From Irpex lacteus (Eukaryota; Basidiomycota; Agaricomycetes; Polyporales; Irpicaceae): DNA of 64,000 bases. Position numbers and translations under genes: made by a program. The notes below the pieces were generated by a model. That model had not been told where the DNA came from and searched no databases. It worked only from the letters and a program-made list of their open reading frames with translations. This document shows positions 11,419 to 22,996 of the stretch, piece after piece (within the stretch, counting starts at the first letter, position 1; every line of letters starts with the position of its first letter). The stretch covers positions 62,001 through 126,000 of the forward strand of contig MQVO02000029.1 of NCBI GenBank assembly GCA_001986395.2, given 5' to 3'.

Positions 11419-12164
11419 ATGTCGACTTCGACACTCTTGCCCGGTCAGCCAATCCCCGTCCCCCGTGGCCCGGCGCCTCAGCTCGGTGGCGGCACTTATC
11501 AAAGAGACGGACAAATCAGAGCGAGCGTCGTTGGTGTCCCTCAGTTCCAAGGATCTGTCCGTCCTTCTCTCCTTCTCACTCTATGGCAACCTCAATAACA
11601 CTCTCTGTCTATGGCTCTCTGCTGCTCGTGTAGACTCTCTCGATAGCCCGTACTCGCCCAAATCCACCGGCCCCAAACTCTATCATCCTCGGCACAGTTA
11701 CGCGTCTGTCTCCTCTACAGGCCAACGTCTCAATCACTGTCGTCGACGGCGTGCCTCTACCTGCAGGAGAAGAGTTCAGTGGTGTGATTCGAGTCCAGGA
11801 TGTACGAGCCACCGAAAAGGACAAGGTCAAAATAGCAGACTGTTTCCGCGGAGGGGATGTGGTAAAGGGTCTGGTGGTGCGTCTAACTTTTTGTGTATAG
11901 AAGAGGGAAGGCCTCAGTTTAATGCGTGTGTAGATCTCGTTGGGTGACGCACGCAGCTACTACGTGACCACTGCTCGCAATGACCTTGGTGTCATATTTG
12001 CCACCAGTGAAGCAGGTGAGTAGGTGTCACTTGCAGTCATTGTAATGGTGACTGAGATCCACTCCACAGGTGCCACAATGCAGCCCGTTTCGTGGCAGGA
12101 AATGAGGTGTCCCAAGACAGGCAAGATTGAAAAGCGCAAATGTGCCAAACCTGAAGGCATGTAG
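11419..12164 (+). CDS. CSL4: Exosome complex subunit CSL4
   Basis: Cap subunit of the RNA exosome, which degrades and processes RNA 3' to 5'. Four exons by eye: 11419-11556, 11634-11876, 11934-12015 and 12070-12164; all junctions keep frame. The N-terminal domain has LLPGQPIPVPRGPAPQLGGG and YQRDGQIRASVVG, typical of Csl4. The S1 RNA-binding domain follows (GVIRVQDVRATEKDKVKI, DCFRGGDVVKGLVISLGDAR, YYVTTARNDLGVIFA), then the C-terminal WQEMRCPKTGKIEKRKCAKP with its conserved cysteines. The protein is short, about 185 residues, slightly below the human protein. It is divergent from the E2 gene, with NudE next in the same orientation. The assignment is secure from motif order. Confidence 0.93.
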
Positions 12165-12534
12165 GCAGACAATGTGCGATGCAAATCTTTGTCTCTTTAC
12201 CATAGGATCCATGTAGCATAGTGATATTGTAATCCATATATTAGCTCGTACTTTTTACCATGTCGAGATCCTCAAAACGTCCTCTTCACCCCCAGCGCTG
12301 CAGGTCATTCTAAATTGACCTCCAATCGGGCCCTCGGGTATCTGTACATTTATAGGCGCCCATAAAACGCGTAGTGCACGCGCCGTTTAACCCAAATAAG
12401 GAAGGTCGCGTGGCAACGCACCAGCCTGTAATTGAACCAGCCAACGGCGACTGACTCTCCCTCCCTCGTCTACTCACTTCCTTTCCCCTTCTTCAGGTTT
12501 CTCTTCGTCTGTATTCTACGTCGGTGTCGGTAAG
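12165..12534. other. CSL4-NudE intergenic region
   Basis: 370 bp with a pyrimidine-rich stretch (about 12450-12500) just before the NudE start, typical of a fungal promoter and 5' leader. No gene seen. Confidence 0.5.
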
Positions 12535-14649
12535 ATGACGGCGGTCATGCAGCCGGTCGATGCGTTTCGGAATGAGAGGTACGGGGCGCATAACGACGAT
12601 GAGTACGATATCTCGCAGCACCCTCCCGCCAGCCCGCCGATCATGCTGACGTCGCCGCCCTCCAGCAGTTTTACCGACTGGAAGGCCAAGTATAATGAAG
12701 TCGCAGACATGCTTCAGGAGACTCGACAGGAACTGGACGACTTCCAGGTGTCCAGTAGAGAGCTGGAAGAGGAGCTGGAGAAGGAGCTGGCCCGCACGGA
12801 GAAGGCGCAGCAGGATCTCAAGGTGAAGGCGGCGAGAGCAGAGCATGAGAGAGATGAGTGGAAGGTACGCCACGTCTGCCTGCACCCTCGCCGCTCTAGG
12901 GGTACTGATGTGCTTCAAGTCCAAATTTATGACACTACAAACGACGCATAATACTACGACAACGTCCCTTCAGAGGGAGTTGGACACACTGAGGAGGGAT
13001 TATCAAGAAATCAAGGTGCAGCTGAGAGAGTTGGAGATGGGCAATGATGACTTGGAGAGAAGCGAACGTGCCATATCGTCGAGTTTGGCTGACGTCGAAC
13101 AGAAGTACTCGCGGGTGCTGGAGGAGAAGATACTTCTGGAACACGAGCTCCTTGACAAGGCTCATCTTGAAGAGGAAACCCAGCGACTCAAGGACGAGCT
13201 GAGAGGTGCGTGTGGCCGATGTGATCATATGGTGACCTAACGCCTGACCTTCCATTCCTTGCAGATGCGAACGAGGAAATAACTATCTTGAAAGAGCAAC
13301 TCAGTGCTGCGCTTGACCGCGCTCCCGTGGAAATACCTCCCTCCGGCGCGCCGTCCAGAGCTTCTCAAGTGTCAGATTCCGAAGAAGATTATGCGCATAC
13401 ACCCGTACATCCCGACCCATTCGCGTTCTCACCAACAAGTGCAACGTCTGCATCAAGAACATTGCCTCCCATCATCACCTCCACGTCACGCAATATCGAA
13501 GCAAGTGCATCATCAGGCCAAGCAGCTGTGCTTCAACGCGCAGGCTTCCATCCCCGCTCACCTCCTACTTCTGGTATACCCTCGCCCCTTACTCGGTCCA
13601 GTACCGCACCCCTACCAGCTCCAACCCGCTCAACAAGCCAGCGCAGCATCGCCAAACCACTCACAAATCGCAACAACTCGAACATCAGCTCATCGAGCAC
13701 TGGAACTCTGGCAGCCAGCAAAGGTGTTCAGATGCTGTCAGAGATGCGTGCGAGGGTGGAGGTGCTGGGTCAGAAGATCCACACTCGTGTGCCCAGGATA
13801 CGCATGGGAAGCGTCAGCAACCGTGTTGTTTCGGGTGCTTCGACCCCCCCTGTCGCACCACCACCTCCGCCGAAGGCGGGCCCTTCCTCTGCTCGCACCG
13901 CATCAGTCTCCAGTACCAAATCATCTGTTCGGTCGCGTTCACCTGAGAAGACTATGACGATGAAGTCGAGACGGCCAAGCGTCGACTTGAGTGACCCGAC
14001 GACCACGCCTATTGGTAACACATCCGGGTGGGTACTCATCATGGAAGATTCGCCTTCTCCTACACCCGCACGAGATAGAGAACAGCGACGCAAGTCGGGC
14101 ACGGCTGCACCGTCTGCCTTCCGACCTTTGTCCATGTCCTCTACGCAAACACTTTCGTCGACTCAATCGCCTACTGAGAGTCGACCACCGAGCTCACATA
14201 GCAATATCCCCACGGGCATTCGCAGACCACAATCACGTACGTCTGAAGGCAGGAGTAGCATCAGCACGAACGCAACCACAAGCACCGCCAGTTCCATCGC
14301 TACACCTGTCTCTCGACCTACTACTCCCACTTTCCTCCCTGTCCCAACGGCTGGCCTGTACCACAGCACACCAAACCAGAAGCGTTCATCGGCACCAGTA
14401 CTAGGATCATACGCTCCACCGAAGCGATCCACCGTAGGAACAGGCCTACCCGTGCGGCAAGCAAACAAGCTCGGATCGCCCTCGTTCGCGCAGAGTCGAA
14501 TCGGACGACCGACGCCACCGAGCAGTCCGGGCAAGCTGCGGACGAACAATGTGGATTTTGCGGACGCACAACACAAGCACAGTCGTGTGAGGGCGGGGAA
14601 CGCGGCGTTGTTGTTGGGAAGCTTGAGGCTTCAGGGAGATCAGTTGTAG
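12535..14649 (+). CDS. nudE: NudE/NDEL-family nuclear distribution protein
   Basis: Dynein/LIS1 cofactor needed for nuclear migration in hyphae. Three exons (12535-12864, 12920-13205, 13265-14649) keep frame and give 666 residues. Residues about 45-220 are a long coiled coil with the family core: LRELEMGNDDLERSERAISS, LADVEQKYSRVLEEK, LLEHELLDKA and RLKDELRDANEEI, closely matching animal NDEL1 (which has QANDDLERAKRA and ESELDEKE). The C-terminal two thirds are Ser/Pro/Thr-rich and disordered but carry two fungal NudE segments: a short helix MLSEMRARVEVLGQKIHTRV (about 13730-13790) and GWVLIMEDSPSPTP (about 14025-14060). The start is the first ATG, preceded by a CT-rich leader. The C-terminal region is a likely phosphorylation target (inference). 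Confidence 0.9.
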
Positions 14650-16060
14650 GGGACGTCTTCTCATATACCGCTTTTCGCCAGTTTCTCCGTATGCGTATAC
14701 CATTGCTCGAGGTGAGTCTATCTGTCCGTATGTAATGACCAAAGTGGATTGGCTGACGCGTGGGTGGTTCGGCAGGGCTTTTTAGATAGTTACCGTCACT
14801 TCTTCTAAGTTCAGCATGGATTTTAATGAACTAATGACCCGTGCGTTGCCGCGCACGCCTTTTTATTATTATGGCCACATCCACACATCCCGACCTGCGA
14901 TGTCGCTTGTACACACCCACATGCCCCTCTTTTCATGAGTTTCTCTTTTTATATTTCTCTCTCTCCATTCTCACTATGATAATTGTGCCATACATCATCA
15001 GTACATTCAGCACGGCATACCCGGCGCGATTCGGGTTGTAATTGGATTCTTGGGATCTGGACATTTCAAGCTGCTCCCTTTTTATTTCTCTCGCCTCTCC
15101 CTCCCTCCTGCCTTCATCCCTCCTTCCTTCCTTCAGATATTCTAGTATTCACGGAGGGCAGAGGTCGGCAACTTGCAGCCCATCTCAAGTTATTTTCTGT
15201 TCGCTGTTGTTGCGCATACTTATCTGGCGCATCTACCACCCTCCCTCTGTTAACTCACATTTCCACACCTCCTTCGCTCCGCAAGAAACTTATTCTAATA
15301 AGTATCCCCCTAGTCGTGTATCATACATGGTGCTGGCTCTGCCTTGCTATGAGCGTCCCCTATATATGGTTTTTATAGGTCATCTGGGGTGCAATCAGCG
15401 GTTCAAGTTTTACGGGAGTGACCAGGTGCGTAAATCAATCTTCTTGGCCGTATATGTCGAATGCCTCACAGGAACTCGTAGACCAAGTGCACGGCTGGCC
15501 AGAGATGGGTCTCTGAGGCGCGAAGGCACGCGAAGGCATCACCAACCGACGGCAGCAGTGCGAAACGCATGGTTCGTGTTCGGCCGCTGGTCTCCTGACG
15601 TATCATGGGAACGCGTTCTCGGTCGAACTCTGTCACAGAATACGTACGGGTTTTCGAAAACCTGCTTCTCCGCGTTTACTGCATTGATATGCAATGTGGT
15701 TGAAGTCAAAGGTTTGTGCCCGTATGGCTTTATAACGCTTGGCCCCTTGCACACTTGTACCACTTGACGACCTCAAACATATTGACCTTCCTAACTCGGT
15801 TTGTTGCCAGGCGGTCCGTATCAGAACCAGCGCCTCGAGGCCTCACCCCTCGAGCTGAACCTGACCTCGACCCATGAACTCAAACCACTGATCTTGCCAT
15901 ATATTCTTTATTGCCAACAGTTCGCGATGTCTGATGCCTGTCGTTCAAACTGCAATACACAGCGCGATTCGCCGTCAAGCGAAGTCCGTGGCGTGTTCTG
16001 CCAGAACGGCTCAGAGTTCCGATCGAGACTGGCTGACGGACGGTGACCTTACAGTCCAGG
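14650..16060. other. Long intergenic region with CT-rich tracts
   Basis: About 1.4 kb with no supportable gene. It holds the NudE 3' region, a 6-bp-stem hairpin at 14840-14857 followed by five T, pyrimidine tracts near 14930-14980 and 15080-15140, and upstream sequence for the PL8 gene. An open frame at 15042-15767 exists but has low-complexity, non-protein-like composition. Confidence 0.5.
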
Positions 16061-16068
16061 TATAAATG
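16061..16068 (+). promoter_or_regulatory. TATA box of the PL8 lyase gene
   Basis: TATAAATG lies 77 bp before the ATG at 16145, the expected distance for a TATA-driven start with a short leader. TATA promoters suit an inducible secreted enzyme (inference). Confidence 0.6.
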
Positions 16069-16144
16069 GTTTCGATCCGTTTGCTCGCCTCCCGTCTGCT
16101 AACACGCTGAACATCCCCCACCCTTTAAGGCTGTTCAGTCAACC

Positions 16145-19100
16145 ATGGCGTACTTTGCGTTATTGTGCGCGGTGTTTTCTTTGAGACTCTGTTCGCTGGT
16201 GTTCGCCAGTAGTTTCAGTAGCTCTCTTGTCAGCCAAGGCCATTCTGGTTCACATTCTTTTTCTAGGCATTCTTCTTTAAGCAATCCTTTTGTGAGTGTC
16301 GCAAACTTTGTCTTTTTGGCGTCGTACTAATCAAGACCGTATACAGTCTGCAGCCTCCTCTCATGCCTCCTCGTATCCTTCCTCACTTACCAGCTTCTCG
16401 TCGGGCTCATCTTCATTCGTCTCTCGTTCTGAATCATCTAAATTCAGTTCTGTAAGTCGCTTGGTTGCGTATGGTTCTGCACGCCCTGATTGTCACTATT
16501 GTAGTCACCTTCGCAGCTCAGTGGATCTTCATTCGCTACAAACTCGACGGCAGTTTCTGCAACTGCAACGACCTCTTCACCTGCTCAGCCGACGAGCACA
16601 CTCGATCCCGGCACCCAGAATGATATTGACGTAATGGCCGAGCGTAGACTGTCATTTATTGTGGGTGCTGCAGGGAACCCGAAGAACATCTCCGCATGGT
16701 CCGTGGTGCGATACAAAGGAGGTCATAGGTCCTTATACTGATTTGGTCTCCCAGGCTTTCTACTCTAGGTAGTGACGGGAAGTGGCCAGACAGCGAGATT
16801 GACTACACAACTGGCTGCACTGCTCGCCGCGCGAATTGGTAGGGGTTCAGAGAAACATCCATAGGCTTTGAATACAAAGTTAATAAACTCTCTCTTCGAT
16901 ACACAGGCCTGCTCAAACTCACTGGATACGCCTGGTGACGATGGCTGCCGCGTGGCACGGAGGACTTGAAGGTGCAGATCAATTCGTCAAGGACCCTACT
17001 CTCCTGGCTGCGATCCAGAGTGCTATGGACTTCTGGTTCGAAAATGACTACTCAGATCAAGCCTGCTTGGATTCTGGTGGCACAGCAGCTTGCCCCTGTG
17101 GCACACCTGGCCTGTGGAACACCAACTGGTTCTCCAACGTATGTCTATGATTTCTGTCGATTTTGCAGCAGTCATATTGAACATAACCTCGCAGATCATC
17201 TTGATACCCAATCTGGTTGCCCAGACTTGTCTCCTTGTCAGAGATAACCTCACTGATACTGAGCACGGGAACTGCACACACATCACTAGCCGTACCTACG
17301 GAACCTTCGATCATAACGTGAATGGCCTTGGAACGCTCACAGGAGCCAATCTCCTTGATGTAGCCAGGATTGGCATAGACGAGGCCCTTCTGAACAACAA
17401 TGCGTCTCAGCTTACGGACGCATACAGGCGAATTCACGGTGAAGCTTTGGTACAGAACAGGATAATGGTCGATGGTATTCGTGCAGATGGCTCGTTCGGC
17501 CAGCATGGCGGTGTGTTGTACAACGGAAACTATGGCAAGGACTAGTAAGTCAGATATACTCCCTTGGTGTTCAGTTTGCTGATTGAGAGTGACTCAGTGC
17601 AAACGACGTACTGTTGCTCGAGATTGTAGCAGGCGGGACGCAGTTTGCAGCAGGACCGAACAACAAGGACGCGTTTGCCACGCTCATGGATGGTGATCAG
17701 TGGATGATCTTCCGGAATGTCGAGACAGGAGTCCTCCACTGGGACTTTGTGAGTATTGATCCGACCTTACCGTGATATCTATCTCACAACTTCGTACAGA
17801 GCGTGTTAGGACGATTTATCAGTTTCCCAGTCATAGATGCCCAGTAAGTTATGATAATTCCCTATTCACGTAAGCTTTGTTCGGATTCTCATTATGCGCA
17901 GAGCTACAGGCAGCATCAATATCAACATTACAGAGATTCAACAGCTAGGACAGCTGTGGAACTCGTCTACCTTACTCTCGGTATACTCCAAGTTGTCCTC
18001 GAATAGCAGCAACGCGAACATCGGAAATATCGTGGGCAACAGGATGTTCTACGACAATGATTACATGGTCAGTCAGCCTTTCATTCTTTACATTAAATTT
18101 AACGGGAGCCCATGTTTAATATCCAGGTCCAACGTGGTCCAGGATATATCACATCGGTCAAGATGTATTCCAACAGAACGAAGAACACAGAATGTTTAAA
18201 CGACCAAAATGTACGAGAAATCTGTTTGAACTACTTGACCCTCTTGCTGACAACTCGAGCAGCCGCTGGCGTTCCACTTATCAGACGGTACGGTTTATAC
18301 GTACCTGCAAGGCGATGAATATGAGGATATCGAGGCGGCATGGGACTGGAATCGTAAGTGTCCTCGTTAATCTCGATGTTATACACATCGACTTATAATC
18401 TCTGGTCTTCGCAGTCATCCCTGGTACAACAGTTGACTACAACGCAACTCGACTCACATGTGGACAAGCTTCCTTCGTCGGTCGTGAATCATTCGTAGGC
18501 GGAGTGTCGAACGCGAAATCAGGCATAGCAGCCCAACGCTTCACCAACCCCTTAACCAGAGCCCTCTCCTGGCAAAAGACTTGGTTCTTCCTCGAGGATG
18601 ACACTCAGCTCGTCATGGCCCACATCAACAACTCGACAAGCGGCGCACCTGTCTTCTCTGTTCTTGACCAAAAGAAGCACAACGGTCCTATCTTCGTAGA
18701 TGGCGCAGCTGTACGTTCAAGCGGGAACTTCTCCGCGCCTGGTTCATTATGGCACGACAACGTCGGTTACTCGTTCACTTCGAACCAAAGCTCGTTTGGA
18801 CTATCCATCGAAGTCGGACCCAAGACAGGCAACTGGAGCGCACTTGGTATCTCCGCACAAGGACTCGAGACCGTCGACCTGTTCGCCGCCTGGCTATCTC
18901 ACGAGAACGCGTCTTCTACGGGAGGCTTCCCTTCGATCTCGTATCGCGCTTTTCCAGCCGTCGACAGACGGACGTTTGAGAAAAAGGCATCAAAGGCAGA
19001 GAAATCCCTACAAGAAATTCGCAATGACGAACATGTGTCGGCGGTGTACGACGCAGCCCACCGAACGGCATTCTTCGTCTTTTGGGACGCCACAGGTGGT

Positions 19101-19337
19101 TCTGCGCAATTCAAGCCTTCTCCGCACCAGAGTCAGATCACAGTGAACTCCACTGGAAATGCCGCCGTCATTTATTGTCTTGACACTGGTAACATTACGG
19201 TTTCGGATCCCTCACAGACCCTGGATGTTCTTCAACTGGCTGTTTCGAAGGGTGGACAACACGGCTCAACCCAAACTCTTACTTTCGCACTTCCTTCTGA
19301 CGGATTGGCAGGGAGTAGCGTATCCCAATTATTGTAG
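16145..19337 (+). CDS. Secreted polysaccharide lyase family 8 enzyme
   Basis: Probable extracellular lyase of the PL8 class, which cleaves uronic-acid polysaccharides (hyaluronan, chondroitin, xanthan or related) by beta-elimination. About twelve exons separated by eleven short introns give roughly 850 residues. The first exon encodes a hydrophobic signal peptide (MAYFALLCAVFSLRLCSLVF), then a Ser/Thr-rich linker across two exons to about 16610. The alpha/alpha-toroid part includes NTNWFSN (about 17120-17140, candidate catalytic Asn) and DGSFGQHGGVLYNGNYGKD (about 17485-17540), which carries the His and Tyr expected for the PL8 active site. The beta-sandwich half follows (RESFVGGVSNAKSGIAAQRF, FLEDDTQLVMAHINNS, GPIFVDG). 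Many N-x-S/T sites fit secretion. The substrate cannot be read from sequence. Confidence 0.88.
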
Positions 19338-19570
19338 CACCACTAGCGCACAGATCATATACACTGACTAATACTTAACCTTCCTCAATGTTTCCATCTC
19401 TCAAAGGACAATGCAATATACCCATGTTAGCGTTACCTGTGCAATATGCATGCAACTGTTAGTTCGGATGGTGGCGTGCTTCAAATCGTAAGACCGTGAA
19501 AATCCTCGGCGAGATGATGATGAATAACGCTAGGAACAAATACAATGCATACAACGAAGAACTAAAGCAC

Positions 19571-20518
19571 TCAGAACGCCTGCTCAGGCTGCTCAAACTG
19601 CTGCTGAGCGAACTCCTGTGGCTGGTAGGCGGGGTCCTCCGGAGCGGGAGCGGCAGGGGGAACAACGGCGGCAGGCTCACGCTGCTCAGATGTTGGCTCA
19701 ACAACGATCTTGTCAACGGGAGGCTCAAGGATCTGGACGGAGTCAGGCAGAGGCTTCTTGGGGCCGATCTGGCCCTCAGGATCCCAGCCCTTCATGCTAA
19801 ATGCACAGTAAGATGACGTTTCTCAACCAGTATGCGAGATGGAAACTCACATCTTGACCTTGATACCCAAGACACCCTGCCTGAGCATGACGTGCCTGAC
19901 GGCGTAGTCAACGAAGTCCTCAGCGGGCTGACCGGAGTGGATCATGAAGCCGTCGGTGAACTTCATGGACTTGGCACGAGCAGCACGGAGCTTGCCAGAG
20001 ACAACGACTTCACAACCCTTAGCGCCAGACTCCATGACGAAACGGAGGACACCATAGCAAGCCCTTCATGGTTCGTGAGTATGTGGCGTATTTGAACAGT
20101 GGTCTTTGCATACCTGCGGACAGCAAGACCGCCAAGGAGCTTGTAACGGAGAGACTCGCACTGAGCGATAGCGGAGAGACCACGGTATTGAACCTTCTCG
20201 GCGTAGAGCTCGAGGGAGTTTTCGGGGAACTTGAAACGCTTCTGGACGAGCGAGGTAAGCTCACGGATGCGGCGACCCTTCTCACCCAAAACTTCTTGGG
20301 TGTGGGTGGCACGAATGATGATCTGAATTCTGCGTGAGCTCCTGTGCTTCTCTAAACCATAGGCAGACTGAGCGCACCTCAGTACGAGCGTGTGTCACAC
20401 GGACATCACAGCCAGAGTAACCCTCCTCGGAAAGCTCACGAGCCAGGAAATCGTTGAGTTCGGCCCTGAAGACACCGTCTGCTACGAACTTGCGCTTCTT
20501 GCTGATGTGGCTGGCCAT
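19571..20518 (-). CDS. RPS3: 40S ribosomal protein uS3
   Basis: Small-subunit protein at the mRNA entry channel. The start ATG at 20518 gives [20 protein letters not shown]. The KH domain carries [20 protein letters not shown] (the GEKG is the KH GxxG loop), then [20 protein letters not shown] and, after an intron, [20 protein letters not shown] and [20 protein letters not shown]. The C-terminal exon has [20 protein letters not shown] and an extended acidic/Gln-Pro-rich tail ending in EQAF, longer than the animal tail and typical of fungi. Short introns interrupt it. It is transcribed away from a promoter with paired CCAAT motifs at 20593-20633. Confidence 0.96.
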
Positions 20519-20592
20519 TTTGGTGGTGGGCTATAGGATGAGGTAAAGCAACCTTGATCAGCTTCATCCAGACATGTAGCGATGCATCCACC

Positions 20593-20633
20593 CCTCCAAT
20601 CGGACTCCAGTTGTATGCGAGCCCTATTGGAGG
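20593..20633. promoter_or_regulatory. Inverted CCAAT pair upstream of RPS3
   Basis: CCTCCAAT at 20593-20600 and ATTGGAGG at 20626-20633 form a perfect 8-bp inverted repeat with a 25-nt spacer, 75-115 bp upstream of the uS3 start. CCAAT is the core site of the fungal HAP/NF-Y complex; function here is inferred. Confidence 0.45.
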
Positions 20634-21293
20634 GTCATGAAGCGTCCTAGCGTAGATTACGAACCTTGATGTGCTTGAGGAGGTCGAACGAAGGGGCCTG
20701 GCGGACGTTCTTGACGGTGTTGAGCACTCTCACGAACACCTGCGATCCAATAATCGGGTCCACGTGGAAAGGACGCCCATTTGATCGGGCGCTTGCGCGC
20801 AAGGTTGAAAAGGCGCGTGAACGCGTCGACAATTTTTGTCTTCTTCCGCTCCCACCATGGCTTGGACCACTCGCTCGTTGGCCACTAATTGTAAGTGCCC
20901 CTCGTTTTTTGATCTCTGGTTTATATCGCAAAGACGAGTGTTGTATTATCAACCACATTGGCACCTCTTAGTCGACTTCTGTACCTCGTCCGTGAGCTTG
21001 CTCCGGGTTGTACCGCTGACATGAATGACTTTTCTGAGCTCTCTATTGTCCATTGTCACTCTTGAAACTTATCACTGACTCTTTCTCTTCAGAATCTATT
21101 CATTGGACCAAGAATTGGTAGTCTATTTCATCGCATATCCTCATGTACATCACTTTGACCTGCGATAATAAACCTGAACGTTGCTACTCTGCATGGCTGG
21201 TATCGGAGCATTGTTGAATGACGGGTTTGAGGAGAACACAGACTTAGGTATGCGATAAATGAGAGAAGCCGACCAAGGATGGCCAAGTTAAAA
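20634..21293. other. RPS3-thiolase interval, possible small unrecognised gene
   Basis: 660 bp. A plus-strand ATG in good context (CACCATGG, 20857-20863) begins MAWTTRSLATN and is followed at once by a consensus donor GTAAGT, so a small spliced gene (for example a short mitochondrial protein) is possible. Downstream acceptors give only short continuations that I do not recognise. On the minus strand a 105-residue open frame (20647-20964) covers the same bases. I cannot support either as a gene. Confidence 0.3.
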
Positions 21294-22996
21294 TTATGGC
21301 CGCGCTTCATTGACGAACACCGCTGCCCCACCCATCCCACTGCCTATGCACATGCTCGTGAGAAGGATCTTCTCGTCGCGTCGACGGAGCTCTGCCAGGC
21401 CAGTGACGACCTGGCGTACGCCGGCTACGGTGTCGTAGTAAGCATTGCGGAAGATATTGAGTAAACACATGTAACGTACTCATTCCAAGCGGATGCGTCA
21501 AGGCCATAGACCCGCCGCTGTGAAGACGTCAGCAGGTTCTCATGATTCAGGAATTTGGCGACATACTTCGGGTTCACTTTCTCGATAGGCACTTGCAAAT
21601 GTTCTAGGCAGTACGCCCATTGCGAGGCGAACGCCTCGTTGATCTATTTTGTGTGAGCACCTTCATGTCTTTATTACCGCGACCATAGATCTTACCTCAA
21701 AGATATCGATATCCTCCTTGGTCAGCCCTGTCTGCTCCAGGATCTTCGGGACGGCCGCAATGGGTGAGATACCCATATATCGTGGTTCAACACCAACGAA
21801 GGTACTCGCGACATACTTGCCAAGAACCTCAAACCCTTCGGCTTCAGCTCGCTTCCTGGTGGTGAGAATACATAGAGCGGCACCGTCACCGACTCCAGCG
21901 GAGTTCCCGGCCGTACTTCTTCGGTCACCCCATTCGAAAGCGGATTTGAGCCCGGCAAGAGACTCCAGAGTAACACCTTTCCGGATAGTGTCGTCGACAG
22001 AGACAGTCTTGCCCCGGAGCTCGATAGGAATAATCTCCTCTGCGAAAATACCTTTCTCCAGAGCCTGAAATATTGGTTTGTACTTCCATTGTTAAGAGGA
22101 TGAAGATAAACGAGGACATACCGCTTGAGCCCGCGTGTGGGAGTACAGCGCATACTGATCCTGCTTTTCCCTTGATACATTGTACGCTTGTGCGACCATC
22201 TCAGATGTCCATCCCATAGGCTAATGAGAAGATGAACCAGGTCAGGGAGTGTAGGAAGCCATCCGTTGATGTCTCACCTGGATACAGTCTTCTGCTTGAG
22301 CATTTGCCTTCACTGCATCAACAACCTCTGGGGTAGGTCGCGGACTGCTCAGATGCTCAGTCCCTTTCCTTGAGACAGAATGAGCAGTTTACTTACTTCA
22401 ATGACATGCTCTCTACTCCCGCGGCAAGTCCAAGGGAGATACTACCTGTCTGGATAGCCTGAGCAATACTTCGGATTGCTTGCAGTCCGGACGAGCATAG
22501 CCTGTTTACTGTGGCGATGGGCACTTCGGCGGGTATACCAGCTGCCAGAGCTGCAGCACGAGAGACATATAACGGTGATGGCGGATGGCAGGTTCCTGTG
22601 TGCAAACCATGCCGATACGTGAACACCTGCCGCGTGATCATACAGCGGTTGGACACATACCCACGAAGATATCCTCAATCTTTGCGGGATCTAACTTTGT
22701 CTCCTGCAGAGCAGCCTATATACAGCAACACATTATGAGCTGTTATGAGAGTTGAAGCGTACGCGACCCACTTTAAACAAAGCATGTAACAACTCGTCCA
22801 CCGGCGTGTCTTTCAACTGTCCCTTCTTTGCCCTTCCCATCGCAGTCCGCTTGGCGAAAGTTATGACCACATCGTCGGGATTCTTCTGTAAGAGCGCAGA
22901 GACAGCTTTGGATGAAGTGGAGGCTGCTCGTGAGTACACGGGGGCACGAGCAATAGCAGCGAAAGTCCTGGGTAGCAACATATGGGTCGTCCTCAA
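21294..22996 (-). CDS. 3-ketoacyl-CoA thiolase
   Basis: Thiolase of the ACAA1/POT1 type, which cleaves 3-ketoacyl-CoA in the last step of beta-oxidation. The start ATG at 22996 gives MRTTHMLLPRTFAAIARAPV; the basic, Ser/Ala-rich first 30 residues look like a mitochondrial presequence, and I see no PTS2-type motif or C-terminal SKL. Then DDVVITFAKRTAMGRAKKGQ, VDELLHALFKAALQETKLDP and the nucleophile motif RLCSSGLQAIRSIAQAIQ (about 22505-22450). Near the end are GGSMALTHPLGM (catalytic His), TGVRQVVTGLAELRRRDEK and CIGSGMGGAAVF (second catalytic Cys), finishing in VNEARP with a stop at 21296-21294. Several short introns are present. Whether it acts in mitochondria or peroxisomes is open; thiolase identity is firm. 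Confidence 0.93.

Noticed and set aside
14840..14870. Bacterial-type rho-independent terminator
   Set aside because: The gene context is clearly eukaryotic; a hairpin plus T-run has no such role for Pol II genes.
15042..15767. Plus-strand open frame of 241 residues in the long intergenic region
   Set aside because: Low-complexity Ser/Leu/Pro composition, no domain, no coherent splice structure and only a chance start codon.
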